This document shows positions 1 through 8,847 of a DNA stretch of 64,000 nt, one piece after another (the stretch's first letter is position 1; the number at the start of each line of letters is the position of its first letter). The DNA is from Pseudomonas haemolytica (GTDB taxonomy: Bacteria > Pseudomonadota > Gammaproteobacteria > Pseudomonadales > Pseudomonadaceae). The stretch is from positions 620,001 through 684,000 of the forward strand of contig NZ_VOIW01000002.1 of assembly GCF_009659625.1 (NCBI RefSeq). The letters are read 5' to 3'. The notes below the pieces were generated by a model. The model had not been told where the DNA came from. It did not search any database and worked only from the letters and a program-made list of their open reading frames with translations. The translations under genes were made by a program, and so were the position numbers.

Positions 1-1083
1 GATGAGTTCTGGTACTTTCTCAGTAACCAGCAGAGCCAATCTCCGAATCGCATCAGTCTTCTGTTCGAATTGGTAGCCACAACTGACGGCGTTGGCGATA
101 GAGCGGATCAAGACGAGCACAGCATCTTTCACGCCTACAGCAGGAAACTTAAGGTTTCTGGCGCAACCGCCAAGGAATGGTTGCGCATCAAGCAAACCTT
201 CATGATGCTGGAAGAATGGTTTGAAGACCGTACGCTTTACCACATTGTTGGATTCTTGATTCATCAAGGCATGGATGTCGCGAGTATCTGTGAGTTGTCG
301 CTGCAAACCACCAAGAGCGCATTCGAGCGCAAGCTACGCAAAGCGGTATTTGCTCGCACTATCGGTGACGAAGACCTAGATGCCCTGAGCCCCAAAGCAC
401 TGCATACGAGCATCAGTGAACGTCTTGATCAGCTAGAGTACGGCCGTCACTCATCAAGTATCCGTTCACTGCTGCTGCTCTTCAACCTGGCGACTCTACT
501 GGACAGTCCGCTCTCCAACATGCGCTTCCAGTTCGATAGTTTCAAAAATGGCGAGTGGGACATAGAACACGTGCGTTCGATTGCATCGAGCCGCCCTATG
601 CGCCTGCATGACCAACTGAATTGGCTGAAGCTGTGTTCCGGCTACCTGGAAGCCTACAACTTCAGCGACCAGGCGGCTCAAAGTAAACAACTGCTGAACA
701 GCATTGCAGCGTTTATCAAGCGTTCGAAGAAAGCTGATGCGGACGAAGCGTTTGAGGTGGTGTACAAAAAACTGTTGGCCTTCTTTCAGGAAACAGACGA
801 AGCGCCGACTGACCATGGCATTTCCAACCTGACCTTGCTCGATAAAGGTACCAACCGCAGCTATAAAAACGCTGTATTCGCCGTCAAGCGTAAAGCGCTT
901 CTGGCCCTCGACCAGTCCGGGATTTTTGTACCGTTGTGCACCCGCAATGTGTTCCTCAAATGCTACAGCCCGCAGGCTGACAACATGATGTTCTGGAGCA
1001 AGAGCGATCGCGAAGCATACCTAGCCGAAATGACCCAAGTGCTCTTGCGTTTCTTCAGCGCCACCAAGGAGATTTCAAAATGA
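1..1083 (+). CDS. DUF262 (GmrSD/ParB-fold type) protein, 5' end missing
   Basis: The reading frame is open from the first base of the window, so this is the C-terminal part of a protein whose start lies upstream. A TTG at 70 is only an internal codon. The segment WLRIKQTFMMLEEWFEDRTLYHIVGFLI and the C-terminal FVPLCTRNVFLKCY are the pattern seen in the C-terminal half of DUF262-family proteins related to the GmrS/GmrD type IV restriction nuclease. The DGQQR catalytic region would lie upstream and cannot be seen. The stop overlaps the start of the next DUF262 gene (ATGA), so the two are translationally coupled and probably act together. A defence role is inferred from the family; no activity is shown here. 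Confidence 0.72.
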   Translation, partial: DEFWYFLSNQQSQSPNRISLLFELVATTDGVGDRADQDEHSIFHAYSRKLKVSGATAKEWLRIKQTFMMLEEWFEDRTLYHIVGFLIHQGMDVASICELSLQTTKSAFERKLRKAVFARTIGDEDLDALSPKALHTSISERLDQLEYGRHSSSIRSLLLLFNLATLLDSPLSNMRFQFDSFKNGEWDIEHVRSIASSRPMRLHDQLNWLKLCSGYLEAYNFSDQAAQSKQLLNSIAAFIKRSKKADADEAFEVVYKKLLAFFQETDEAPTDHGISNLTLLDKGTNRSYKNAVFAVKRKALLALDQSGIFVPLCTRNVFLKCYSPQADNMMFWSKSDREAYLAEMTQVLLRFFSATKEISK

Positions 1084-3485
1084 GCGAGTCCAGCAGCCAG
1101 ATCACCCTAAGACAGCTGTTGAGCCGCCATCAGCGCATCCAAATTCCGATGATCCAGCGCGACTATGCTCAGGGCCGCCCGGCATTTGAGGATGTACGTG
1201 AAGAGTTTCTAGGCACGTTGAAGCAAGCATTTACATTGGCATCGGGTGAAGATGCACGCCCCCTGAACCTCGACTTCATCTACGGAAGTGTCGAGAAAGA
1301 AGGTGAGTCAAACCTCTTTTTGCCACTTGACGGCCAACAGCGACTGACCACTCTGTTTCTACTGCATTGGTATCTGGCGTGGCGAGATGGTAATCAGGAT
1401 GAGTTTGGTCAGGTTTTTTGCGAAGGCGAAGATTCACGCTTCTCTTATAAAGTACGACCAAGTAGTGCTGAATTTTTCAATGAGTTGGTGAATTTCTGGC
1501 CTGCACGCGAAGTGGCCGACGAATCCTCAATGTCCAGTCTGATCACCAACCAGGCTTGGTTTTTCCGATACTGGCGACTGGACCCGACGATCCAATCCTG
1601 CCTGACCATGCTGGACGCTATCCACAACCACTTCGCCGAGGTAACAGGAGCCTACGCGAGGTTGATGGATGTAAAGCACCCGGTTATCACTTTCCAGTTG
1701 CTTGACCTGGACCATTTCGGGCTGTCTGACGATCTGTACATCAAGATGAACGCCCGGGGCAAACCACTGACGGCTTTCGAGACATTCAAAGCACGCTTCG
1801 AGCATGAACTCAAAGGCCAGTTCGCCGACGAGACCCGCGAGATCAGCGGTCAAAATTTTACCGTCGCCGATTACTTCGCCCGACGCATGGATACCAGCTG
1901 GGCCGACTTCTTTTGGGCGTATCGCGACAAGGAAACCCAACTGTACGACGATGCGCTCATGAACTTCTTCCATGCCGTGGCGTTTATATGCCGCGATCCG
2001 GAACCTTCAAGCTATCTGGAGGACATCAGCACTTTCAAGAGCAAGTCGTTGAAGTCTGCTTATGCCCTCTATCACAAGGGCGGATGGCTAGAGCGCGACT
2101 TCTCCATCACTCTCATGTTGCTTCTCGAAACCTGGAGCGCGCAAGGGAATCGGTTTACGCCGCTATTGCCAGAAAACCCATACTTCAATGAAGAGATTCT
2201 CTTCCAACACTTGGTTAGCGATCCCTCATCCTTAGCCTATACCGACCTGGTCCAGTTTTTCGCGTACGTCGCTTTCATTCGAGCCTCGGGCGACCAGATC
2301 GAACCGCAAGCACTGCTGGAATGGATGCGGGTAGTTTTCAACCTGTCGATCAATACTAACTACGACCGTCCCGCCGACATGCAGCGCAGCCTGCTGGCTG
2401 TCCGGGGTCTGCTCCCCCACGCTGGGGACATCCTTGGCTACTTTGCTACGACGGATAAACCAACAACCGGCTTTTCCCTGCAACAGATAAACGAAGAGCA
2501 CTTCAAGGCAGAGCTGCTACTGGCCCACACTGGCTGGCGCGAGCTGATCGAACGTGCGGAGAAACACGGCTATTTCAAAGGCCAAATTGAGTTTTTATTA
2601 GATTTCTGCGGTGCGATGGCCAAGCGACACACAGCCGAACTATCACAGTGGAAAAACCGCGAGCATCTTGCGCTACAACAAAGCTTTTCTTCCTATCTTG
2701 CCAAAGCGGAAACTATGTTCAGCGCGCGCGGCCTGGACAGCCTGCCAGGCTACCGTTGGGAGCGCGCACTGCTTTCATTGGGCGACTACCTGTTGCCCAG
2801 CGGCTATAACCACTCATTCTTGGTCAACTCCGCTTCAGAGCAGGCCAGTTGGAAGCGGCTGTTACGCGGTGGTGCCGGTGAAGTCGGCCAGCGCGCACGC
2901 GGACTTTTGCAGAAGCTCCTGACGTTGATTGATCTTGAAAGACCGCTTGAAGACCAGTTGGATGAGCTGATTACTAATGCAGAGGAGCTCGATCCGTGGC
3001 GTCGGATTATGGTGGATACACCAAACGTCTTCAGTTATTGCGCAGAGCATGCACTGCGGTGGGAGGGCAACCATATCTACATGCTCCGTAAAAGCCGTAT
3101 GAGCGGGATGCATGCCGAACTGTTCAGCTATCACCTATCCGAACAATTGGACTCAGAGCAATTCAGCAAAAAAATACTCCCGTGGAAAAAAGTTGAATAC
3201 CAACCTGTCAGTGGCTCAGAGTACGCGCCTAGCCTGTATCTCACACTAGCATTTCGGGGACATGCGCTGGATTTCTGGATCTACTCGGTTTCAGGAGGGT
3301 TTAGGATTGATGCACATCGAAAAGCGTTCAAGTCCGTACCTGGTTTAGAACATTTGTTAGTCACCACTTTCAATTTTGACGCGCTAAAAGAAGACATCAG
3401 ACTCGATGTTCCACGAGGACGTATTCACTCTACGCTCCGCGCCATAGCCCGCTCTGTCAAAGCGCTGGAAGCAGAGTGCGCCTGA
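1080..3485 (+). CDS. DUF262 domain-containing protein (putative defence nuclease partner)
   Basis: This 801-residue protein carries the DUF262 hallmarks near its N-terminus: IPMIQRDYAQGR at about residues 22-33, LPLDGQQRLTTLFL at about 82-95, and LYIKMNARGKPLTAFE at about 220-235. In GmrSD and related proteins these form the ParB/Srx-like nucleotide-binding nuclease fold. The long remaining part is helical and has no HNH (DUF1524) motif that I can recognise. It follows the first DUF262 gene with a 4-base overlap, and such pairs are often found in defence islands. An anti-phage role is inference from family and context. An inverted repeat follows about 100 bases after the stop. Confidence 0.8.
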   Translation: MSESSSQITLRQLLSRHQRIQIPMIQRDYAQGRPAFEDVREEFLGTLKQAFTLASGEDARPLNLDFIYGSVEKEGESNLFLPLDGQQRLTTLFLLHWYLAWRDGNQDEFGQVFCEGEDSRFSYKVRPSSAEFFNELVNFWPAREVADESSMSSLITNQAWFFRYWRLDPTIQSCLTMLDAIHNHFAEVTGAYARLMDVKHPVITFQLLDLDHFGLSDDLYIKMNARGKPLTAFETFKARFEHELKGQFADETREISGQNFTVADYFARRMDTSWADFFWAYRDKETQLYDDALMNFFHAVAFICRDPEPSSYLEDISTFKSKSLKSAYALYHKGGWLERDFSITLMLLLETWSAQGNRFTPLLPENPYFNEEILFQHLVSDPSSLAYTDLVQFFAYVAFIRASGDQIEPQALLEWMRVVFNLSINTNYDRPADMQRSLLAVRGLLPHAGDILGYFATTDKPTTGFSLQQINEEHFKAELLLAHTGWRELIERAEKHGYFKGQIEFLLDFCGAMAKRHTAELSQWKNREHLALQQSFSSYLAKAETMFSARGLDSLPGYRWERALLSLGDYLLPSGYNHSFLVNSASEQASWKRLLRGGAGEVGQRARGLLQKLLTLIDLERPLEDQLDELITNAEELDPWRRIMVDTPNVFSYCAEHALRWEGNHIYMLRKSRMSGMHAELFSYHLSEQLDSEQFSKKILPWKKVEYQPVSGSEYAPSLYLTLAFRGHALDFWIYSVSGGFRIDAHRKAFKSVPGLEHLLVTTFNFDALKEDIRLDVPRGRIHSTLRAIARSVKALEAECA

Positions 3486-3583
3486 AACTTTCCACAGTCA
3501 CGGATTGGTAAGAATAGAGTCATAGACCTAGCGCACGAGCGCCTTGACGTCGATCATATCGGCGTCCTGACCTACCTACTCAG

Positions 3584-3611
3584 CCCATACGGGAAGCACT
3601 CCCCGTATGGG
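3584..3611 (+). terminator. Inverted repeat after the DUF262 pair, probable terminator
   Basis: A perfect 10-base stem CCCATACGGG / CCCGTATGGG with an 8-base loop lies about 100 bases after the stop of the second DUF262 gene. Only a weak T-rich stretch follows, so termination is likely but not certain. Confidence 0.55.
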
Positions 3612-3965
3612 TGTCGTTCCTCTCCGTTTTTGGCTCCTCTGGAGAAATCATTCAGCCTTCATAAAAATTCACCTAATTGTATACAGCGACGAAAAGGTGC
3701 GCGCACTTTTGACAGCCTGCAGAAGCAAAACACCAAAAAACGCGACAACCCTAACAAATTAATTTACGCCGCTAATCACCCTGAAAAGATTTCAGAACAG
3801 TGAACGCCATCAGAAAAACCTGCTCACAAGCCTTTACACAAGGTTGTCACCCACACGCTGAACATGGAAGAATACATTTACAATTAATCCTCACAAAGCT
3901 AATATTCGGGCGTAATCGTACACACCCCTAAATCTGGTCCTCTCACACAGACAAAAGAGCTAAAT
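3612..3965. other. AT-rich intergenic stretch without a recognised gene
   Basis: This stretch separates the DUF262 pair from the next plus-strand gene. It is visibly richer in A and T than the flanking core genes. I see no convincing coding frame or RNA gene; it probably holds the promoter of the gene starting at 3966. Confidence 0.4.
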
Positions 3966-4667
3966 ATGTTAAATGGATTTAACGATTTTAAAACTGCAAC
4001 CCCTGGTCAAATTCATGATTACTATCGTTCAAAAAAGATCCACGAACTCAGCATAGAGGAACTGGCATTTGCTCACCTAGATGACACCTGTCGTTTCATT
4101 CAAACCATGGACGGCATGATCTCAAGCAGCCTTTTTGATCTCAACCAAACAGTCGCGGCCTCATTCTCAAACGTTAGGACGAATCAGTACGTACCACTAC
4201 TTGCTTGCTTTTCAATGCTTGATCAAATAGGTGGCCTGTACAAACGAATCAACAAATCTTGCAACTATAAGAACGGAATTAAAAAAGCGCTTCACTTTTA
4301 CTCTAACGTCACAAACGCAATAGAACTAGAACAACTTACCACTCTTCGTCACGGCCTATTCCACGACGGCAGCTTACTATATATAAACTCAACCACAGGC
4401 ACTAAGGTCATTTTTCGCATGATCCAAAATAGTGGAGCCCTTTTGACTCCCGCCAAGAAACCATGGGATGGTCTTTATCACAACGATATCAGCGACTACG
4501 TTACAAAAATCGACCTAAGAGAACTTCAAAATACAACAACTGAAGTAATCAAAGAGTGCAAAAAACTACTGCTAGATAAAAAAATAAAAATAACAGCGCA
4601 AACACCTCAAGAGCTGTTTTATAAATACCTATTCAAAACCAACCACACATCAAACGAAGAGCCTTGA
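3966..4667 (+). CDS. Hypothetical protein with an RxxxxH (HEPN-like) motif
   Basis: This 233-residue protein is not recognised as a named family. It is mostly helical, without a signal peptide or membrane segment. LTTLRHGLFHDGSL at about residues 124-137 contains R128-x4-H133, the spacing of the catalytic motif in HEPN ribonucleases, in a context (RHGLFHDG) common in HEPN-like hypothetical proteins. Base and codon use are clearly richer in A and T than in the core genes, which points to horizontal transfer. It stands alone on the plus strand. If the HEPN reading is right it could be an RNase of a defence or toxin system, but no nucleotidyltransferase or antitoxin partner is adjacent. Confidence 0.6.
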   Translation: MLNGFNDFKTATPGQIHDYYRSKKIHELSIEELAFAHLDDTCRFIQTMDGMISSSLFDLNQTVAASFSNVRTNQYVPLLACFSMLDQIGGLYKRINKSCNYKNGIKKALHFYSNVTNAIELEQLTTLRHGLFHDGSLLYINSTTGTKVIFRMIQNSGALLTPAKKPWDGLYHNDISDYVTKIDLRELQNTTTEVIKECKKLLLDKKIKITAQTPQELFYKYLFKTNHTSNEEP

Positions 4668-4819
4668 AATACCTTCACTCAACCTATGCAATAATTAATA
4701 GCGGCCTTTGCTTGGCCGCTAACTGCAACATCACTAAGCCACCCCTTGATAATTAAATCAAAAACCACTCAACAACATCATTGCTTCGTCAGCCTAAACT
4801 TCGGACATAGCGCCACACA

Positions 4820-5146
4820 TCAATCCCGTTGCAAGTTCTCCGCTGCCTCTTTGAAGGCCGTATCTAAAGCAGTAATGAGTTCATGATGTGACTTCTCTAC
4901 TTCATTCATTCGCTTATACTGCTTCCAAAAGAGATATACGCCCCCGATAAAAATAGATACTACACCGACTAAAACAACCCATCGCGGATAGAAGACTGGC
5001 TCAATGGACCATTGAAGTGTCGACGCCCATGAGCGCTCAAATGCTTGTCCGATCCCGTCAAATGCACCTTTACCGAGAAAGTACGCTAAAAAGGTTCCAC
5101 ATATAGTTGGCCCCCAAAGATTGAAAATACTGCTGAGCTTAGACAC
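4820..5146 (-). CDS. Small membrane protein of unknown function
   Basis: This 108-residue protein starts with GTG at 5146; the next codon but one upstream in frame is a stop. It shows two hydrophobic segments, at about residues 12-29 and 55-74, followed by a charged helical tail that could form a coiled coil. That gives an inner-membrane hairpin with a cytoplasmic C-terminus. A holin or spanin-like role is conceivable from size and topology, but no phage genes are near. I do not recognise the family. Confidence 0.5.
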   Translation of the reverse strand: MSKLSSIFNLWGPTICGTFLAYFLGKGAFDGIGQAFERSWASTLQWSIEPVFYPRWVVLVGVVSIFIGGVYLFWKQYKRMNEVEKSHHELITALDTAFKEAAENLQRD

Positions 5147-5403
5147 TTGTTAAGTCATCCTTGAGAAGTTTCATAGGGGTAAAATCATGCCACTTAACCT
5201 GTCCTTGTGCCACTGATTCAGCGAAGGCTGAGGTGGATGCATATCAAACACCTCAGGGGTTAACCCCAACTGTCCAGGATGTACTGGCCTATGCATTACG
5301 CTACTCGGGTTATCGCTTATGCCCTGCGACTACACAGCCACCGTCAGCTTCCAAGGATGCGTCCTCAGCTCGAGAGCAACCGGTAGCCGGGCCAAATCCC
5401 GAG
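5147..5403. other. Intergenic DNA next to the intron insertion, nothing recognised
   Basis: This is the stretch between the small membrane-protein gene and the 3' end of the group II intron, so it is the intron's 3' exon side. Short plus-strand frames exist but have no recognisable product or ribosome site. Confidence 0.35.
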
Positions 5404-7400
5404 ATCGAGTAGGAGGCGGATTCACATCCGCCGTCCTCTCACACCACCGTACGTACGGTTCCGTATACGGCGATTCAGGTTATACGACTAAGCCGGTTTA
5501 TCGTATCCAGTATTGAGACCAGGCCAAGTTGATCCCAGCGTTTCTTCGGCAGCGCCTGATTCATATGTGACGCTCCGGAGTTCCACCATGGGCTTCGGCC
5601 ATTGGAGGCTGACTTACGGGCACGCCCTTCTTCTATCCCCAGGCGCATCAGATTGCGAACCCTCGTTGAGGGTCGCTTCCATTGGCGCCAAAGGATGCAG
5701 CGAAGTTTATGACGCACCCAGCCGTCAAGTGCCTCCAGCGCACCCTTGCCTTGAGTCAACTTGAAATAGCCAGCCCAACCGCGCAGCACAAGATTTATCC
5801 GCCCAATGGTATTTGCCATTTTCTGGCCCCGCGCTCAGCGTAGCAATTCCCCAAGCCGGTCACGCAGACGACGCAAGCTCCTCGTGGCCACTCGCAGTCT
5901 CGGCTGTTGATGCCAGCTCATCCCGTAGCCCAAGTAGTCACACATCCACGATCCAGCTACTCGACTCTTTTCTCGGGTCAGCGTCAGTTTCAGGCGCCGG
6001 CTCAGGAAACGCTCGACGCTGGACATCACTCGGTCGCCAGCACGGCGACAGCGCACATAAATGTTCGCGTCATCGGCATAACGCACGAAGCGATGGCCCC
6101 TGCGCTCCAGTTCGCGATCAAGTTCGTTGAGCAGGATGTTTGACAGCAACGGCGAGAGCGGTGGCCCGAGGCGACGTGAGCGCGAGCTGTTTCGATGGCG
6201 TGATGAGCACTTCTGCCCGGACTAAAACCGTAGCTGTAGTCTGAAAACAGAGGGTCGAAGATTAACGTGAGCTGTTGCAGCAGAGCCTGCTGGATCAAGC
6301 GATCCACGACGTTGGGGATACCCAATTGTCTTGTTCCGCCTTTGGGTTTGGGGATTTCGACAGCGCGTACACCTTGCGGGTGGTACTCACCGGCTAGCAA
6401 CCGAGCCTTGAAGATCGGCCAATACTGTTTCACGTGGCCCGCCAACTGGTCGACCGTCATGCCATCGGCACCCGGTGCGCCCTTATTACTGACCACGCGT
6501 TGATACGCACGCTTGAGGTTGGCTGGTGCAAGCACCCGCTCCATCAGCGTGTCCGGCTCCGCTTTCGTCCACGCCACAGACGCCGCCAATACCTGTGCGC
6601 TGCCAGCCGTCATCCTCGGATACTGTCCGGGACTCGGAGTAACAGTTTTCTCTGGGAGAAATTTCTGCATTTCGGTATTCAACGAGACTTTGACGCCTAC
6701 CGGCGGCATAACCTGTTCAGCCCTTGGTGGCGCGGTTATCTGCCACTTACTACGGCTTCAGCTGACTTCTGTACGCTCATCCCGCCGCCTCTCGACGCTC
6801 GGTAGCAGATCGGCAAACACGCAGATCTCCCAGGGTAATTCGCGCGACCTTCCTGCTTATGCCTGTCGGATCTACGTCACAGCACTCCGTGCAAGTATTG
6901 GGCTTTGGCAATTTTGGCTACCTAACCCCGCTGTGCCGCCTCATCCGCTTCCTGTTCGTCAGGCCAGCATTTTGCCTCGGGCCTCCTTCAGATTCGCAGT
7001 CACCCGCGACACCCTTGCCTCTGGCTAACACTTCCCCTTGCCGGGTGTGTAGAGGACTTTCACCTCCAAGTCACCAGCGTGGCCACCACAGCCAAGCTGG
7101 TGAGTTGTGACAGGAAACCAATCGGCCAGAAGAACAGTTGAGATTTAACCCCATAAGAACAGTTGTTCAATTTGTGCTCGGTTTCAGCATCGACGGATAT
7201 GCCGACTGGGTCAGGACCTCTCTCCGTGAGCTCCCTTCGACCACAATGCTGAGCTGGCGATAACATCGCTTCCAGCAACCCCGACGTTGCGATTGCGATT
7301 TCAACCCAGTGAAGGTCAGTTTCATTCCGCAAGGTATATTGCACAGACGCTTACCTCTTGTTGGCAATCCCCTCTTTGATGCGTGCGACTCGTTGTGGGC
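5404..7400 (-). mobile_element. Degenerate group II intron (minus strand)
   Basis: A group II intron lies on the minus strand around a broken maturase gene. Its 3' end is readable: a domain V-like hairpin at about 5431-5472, a domain VI hairpin (GGCGGA/TCCGCC, 5415-5432), then CCTACTCGAT ending at about 5404. The 5' structured region is the roughly 700 bases upstream of the maturase. It contains the stretch revcomp 7035-7075 (GACTTGGAGGTGAAAGTCC), typical of these introns. I could not place the 5' end: no clear GUGYG on the minus strand was pinned down, and the right edge given is approximate. The maturase is inactivated, so the element should be immobile without help in trans. Confidence 0.65.
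5475..6709 (-). pseudogene. ltrA: Group II intron reverse transcriptase/maturase, inactivated
   Basis: Three pieces of one LtrA-type maturase are present. The N-terminal part (6709 to about 6165) holds the first reverse-transcriptase blocks, ending in HHAIETARAHVASGHR. It then joins directly, out of frame, to LSPLLSNILLNEL at about 6160, so the block with the first catalytic aspartate (normally a VDIDLEKFFD-type motif) is deleted. The second piece carries YADD at 6069-6080. A TGA at 5835-5837 interrupts the same frame just before the third piece, which is the maturase (X) and C-terminal domain starting ARGQKMANTIGRINLVLRGW. The stop looks like a CGA-to-TGA change. Deletion, frameshift and nonsense codon together make it a pseudogene. 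Confidence 0.85.
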
Positions 7401-7431
7401 GCCAACACCGAAGTGACCCAGTCAGCGAGCA

Positions 7432-8847
7432 TTACAACGCCCAGAATCCCAGTCGACCAAGGCTGGCCGCCAGCCTGAGGCGTGATGTCTGCCAGCGGCT
7501 GAGGGTTTGAATATGCTCTTGCTCAGCACCGGAATACGCGGTCAAGGCATTGAGCAACTCGATCATGCTGCCCACCCCGGAGTGATAACGGCCCTGGACA
7601 ACCTCCAGCGACTGGCGCGATTGATCGACCAATTCGCTGGTGCGCTGCAGACTCTGGGTCTCAACATTCAACGTCTGGTAGCTGGCCCACAGGTCTAGCG
7701 CGACCTCTTGCTCGACCTCAGCCAGTTCTGCTCGGCCCGCGTCTACACGGGCTTGTGCTTGGCGGATCTGGTAGGTCCGGCCAAAACCCTCAAAGATCGG
7801 GATGCTCAACTGCAAACCAATACTGCGGTCCCGCTCACGCTCATCGCCATTGAATATCTTCGATTGCTGGCTACGCGCGTACGTCAGGTCGGCGGTCAGT
7901 GCCAGGCTCGGAAAGTTGGCAGCGCGCCGCTCATCAACGGCCGCCTGAGCGGCCCTGAGCCTAGCGTGTGCGGCGAGTACTGCCGGGTGATCCTGACGCG
8001 CCTGGGTCAACAACTCATCGACCGCCTGCAGGAACTGAGTGTCCGGCAGTGGAGTGAGGTCACCCGCCAACTGCAGAGTCGTTTGGGGTGATAGCCCCAT
8101 GCGCAAGGCAATCACGCCCAAAGCGTTATGCAATGCTCCACGGTCGCGGATCTGGCGCAAATTAGCCTGGGAAAACGCTGTTTGGGCCTGCAAGCGATCA
8201 GAAAGTGCGGCCGCACCGGCTTTGTATTTGGCATCCGCCGCTTCCAGATTGCGAGCCGCCAATTCGGTGATTTGCACCGATGCGGCCAAGCTGCGCTGAG
8301 CTGACAAGGCATCGTAATAAGCCTGCGCCGCCTCAACAAAAGTACGCTGCAACATGGCGTCCTGGGTAGCGTTGGCAGCCACCAGCAACTGACGGGCATT
8401 GCGCAAGGCGGCCCCGCGTCGACCGAAGTCCACCAACACCCAACTGAGCTCAAGACTGGCGCTGTCACGCCGCCGGTGCCCTTCACCAGAACGCAAGGCC
8501 GGCTCATCGTAGTCAACCCGACCATTGCCGCGACTACTGCTAACGCGCCCATCCAGGCGCGGCAGATACGCCGCCTGGCTGAGCCCAACCTGGGCAGCCT
8601 GAACCTTGGCGTTGGCCCAACTGAGACGCGTCTGTGGGTCGTGGCACAGAATCCGTTCGACCACTTGCGCTAACGGCAAACGTTCAGGTAACCGGCCAAA
8701 ACTACACGGCAGCTCGCCACGGGCATCGTCATACACCGCTTGCCGGGAAACGTTGCGTGCAGTGTCAAAAACGTCTGGCTCAAAGGCCCATGCAGAACGT
8801 GAACAACACAGCAAGGCCATCGTCAAGACCGAGGATAATCGCTTCAT
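7432..8847 (-). CDS. TolC-family outer-membrane channel of a type I secretion system
   Basis: This 471-residue protein begins with a signal peptide (MKRLSSVLTMALLCCSRSAWA) and has the two repeated helical blocks of TolC/LapE/AggA-type channels: long helices with ARLRAAQAAVDERRAANFPSLALTA and a conserved GFGRTYQIRQAQARVDAGRAEL. It ends near LRLAASLGRLGFWAL. It would form the outer-membrane tunnel for the exporter made by the two preceding genes. Its start overlaps the ABC exporter stop by four bases (ATGA). A decayed relative of its 3' part lies on the opposite strand at 17050-17190. The group II intron ends just beyond its stop. Confidence 0.9.
   Translation of the reverse strand: MKRLSSVLTMALLCCSRSAWAFEPDVFDTARNVSRQAVYDDARGELPCSFGRLPERLPLAQVVERILCHDPQTRLSWANAKVQAAQVGLSQAAYLPRLDGRVSSSRGNGRVDYDEPALRSGEGHRRRDSASLELSWVLVDFGRRGAALRNARQLLVAANATQDAMLQRTFVEAAQAYYDALSAQRSLAASVQITELAARNLEAADAKYKAGAAALSDRLQAQTAFSQANLRQIRDRGALHNALGVIALRMGLSPQTTLQLAGDLTPLPDTQFLQAVDELLTQARQDHPAVLAAHARLRAAQAAVDERRAANFPSLALTADLTYARSQQSKIFNGDERERDRSIGLQLSIPIFEGFGRTYQIRQAQARVDAGRAELAEVEQEVALDLWASYQTLNVETQSLQRTSELVDQSRQSLEVVQGRYHSGVGSMIELLNALTAYSGAEQEHIQTLSRWQTSRLRLAASLGRLGFWAL

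Noticed and set aside
5161..5516. Short plus-strand frames (83 and 65 residues) beside the group II intron
   Set aside because: They overlap the intron 3' end and have no family match or ribosome site.
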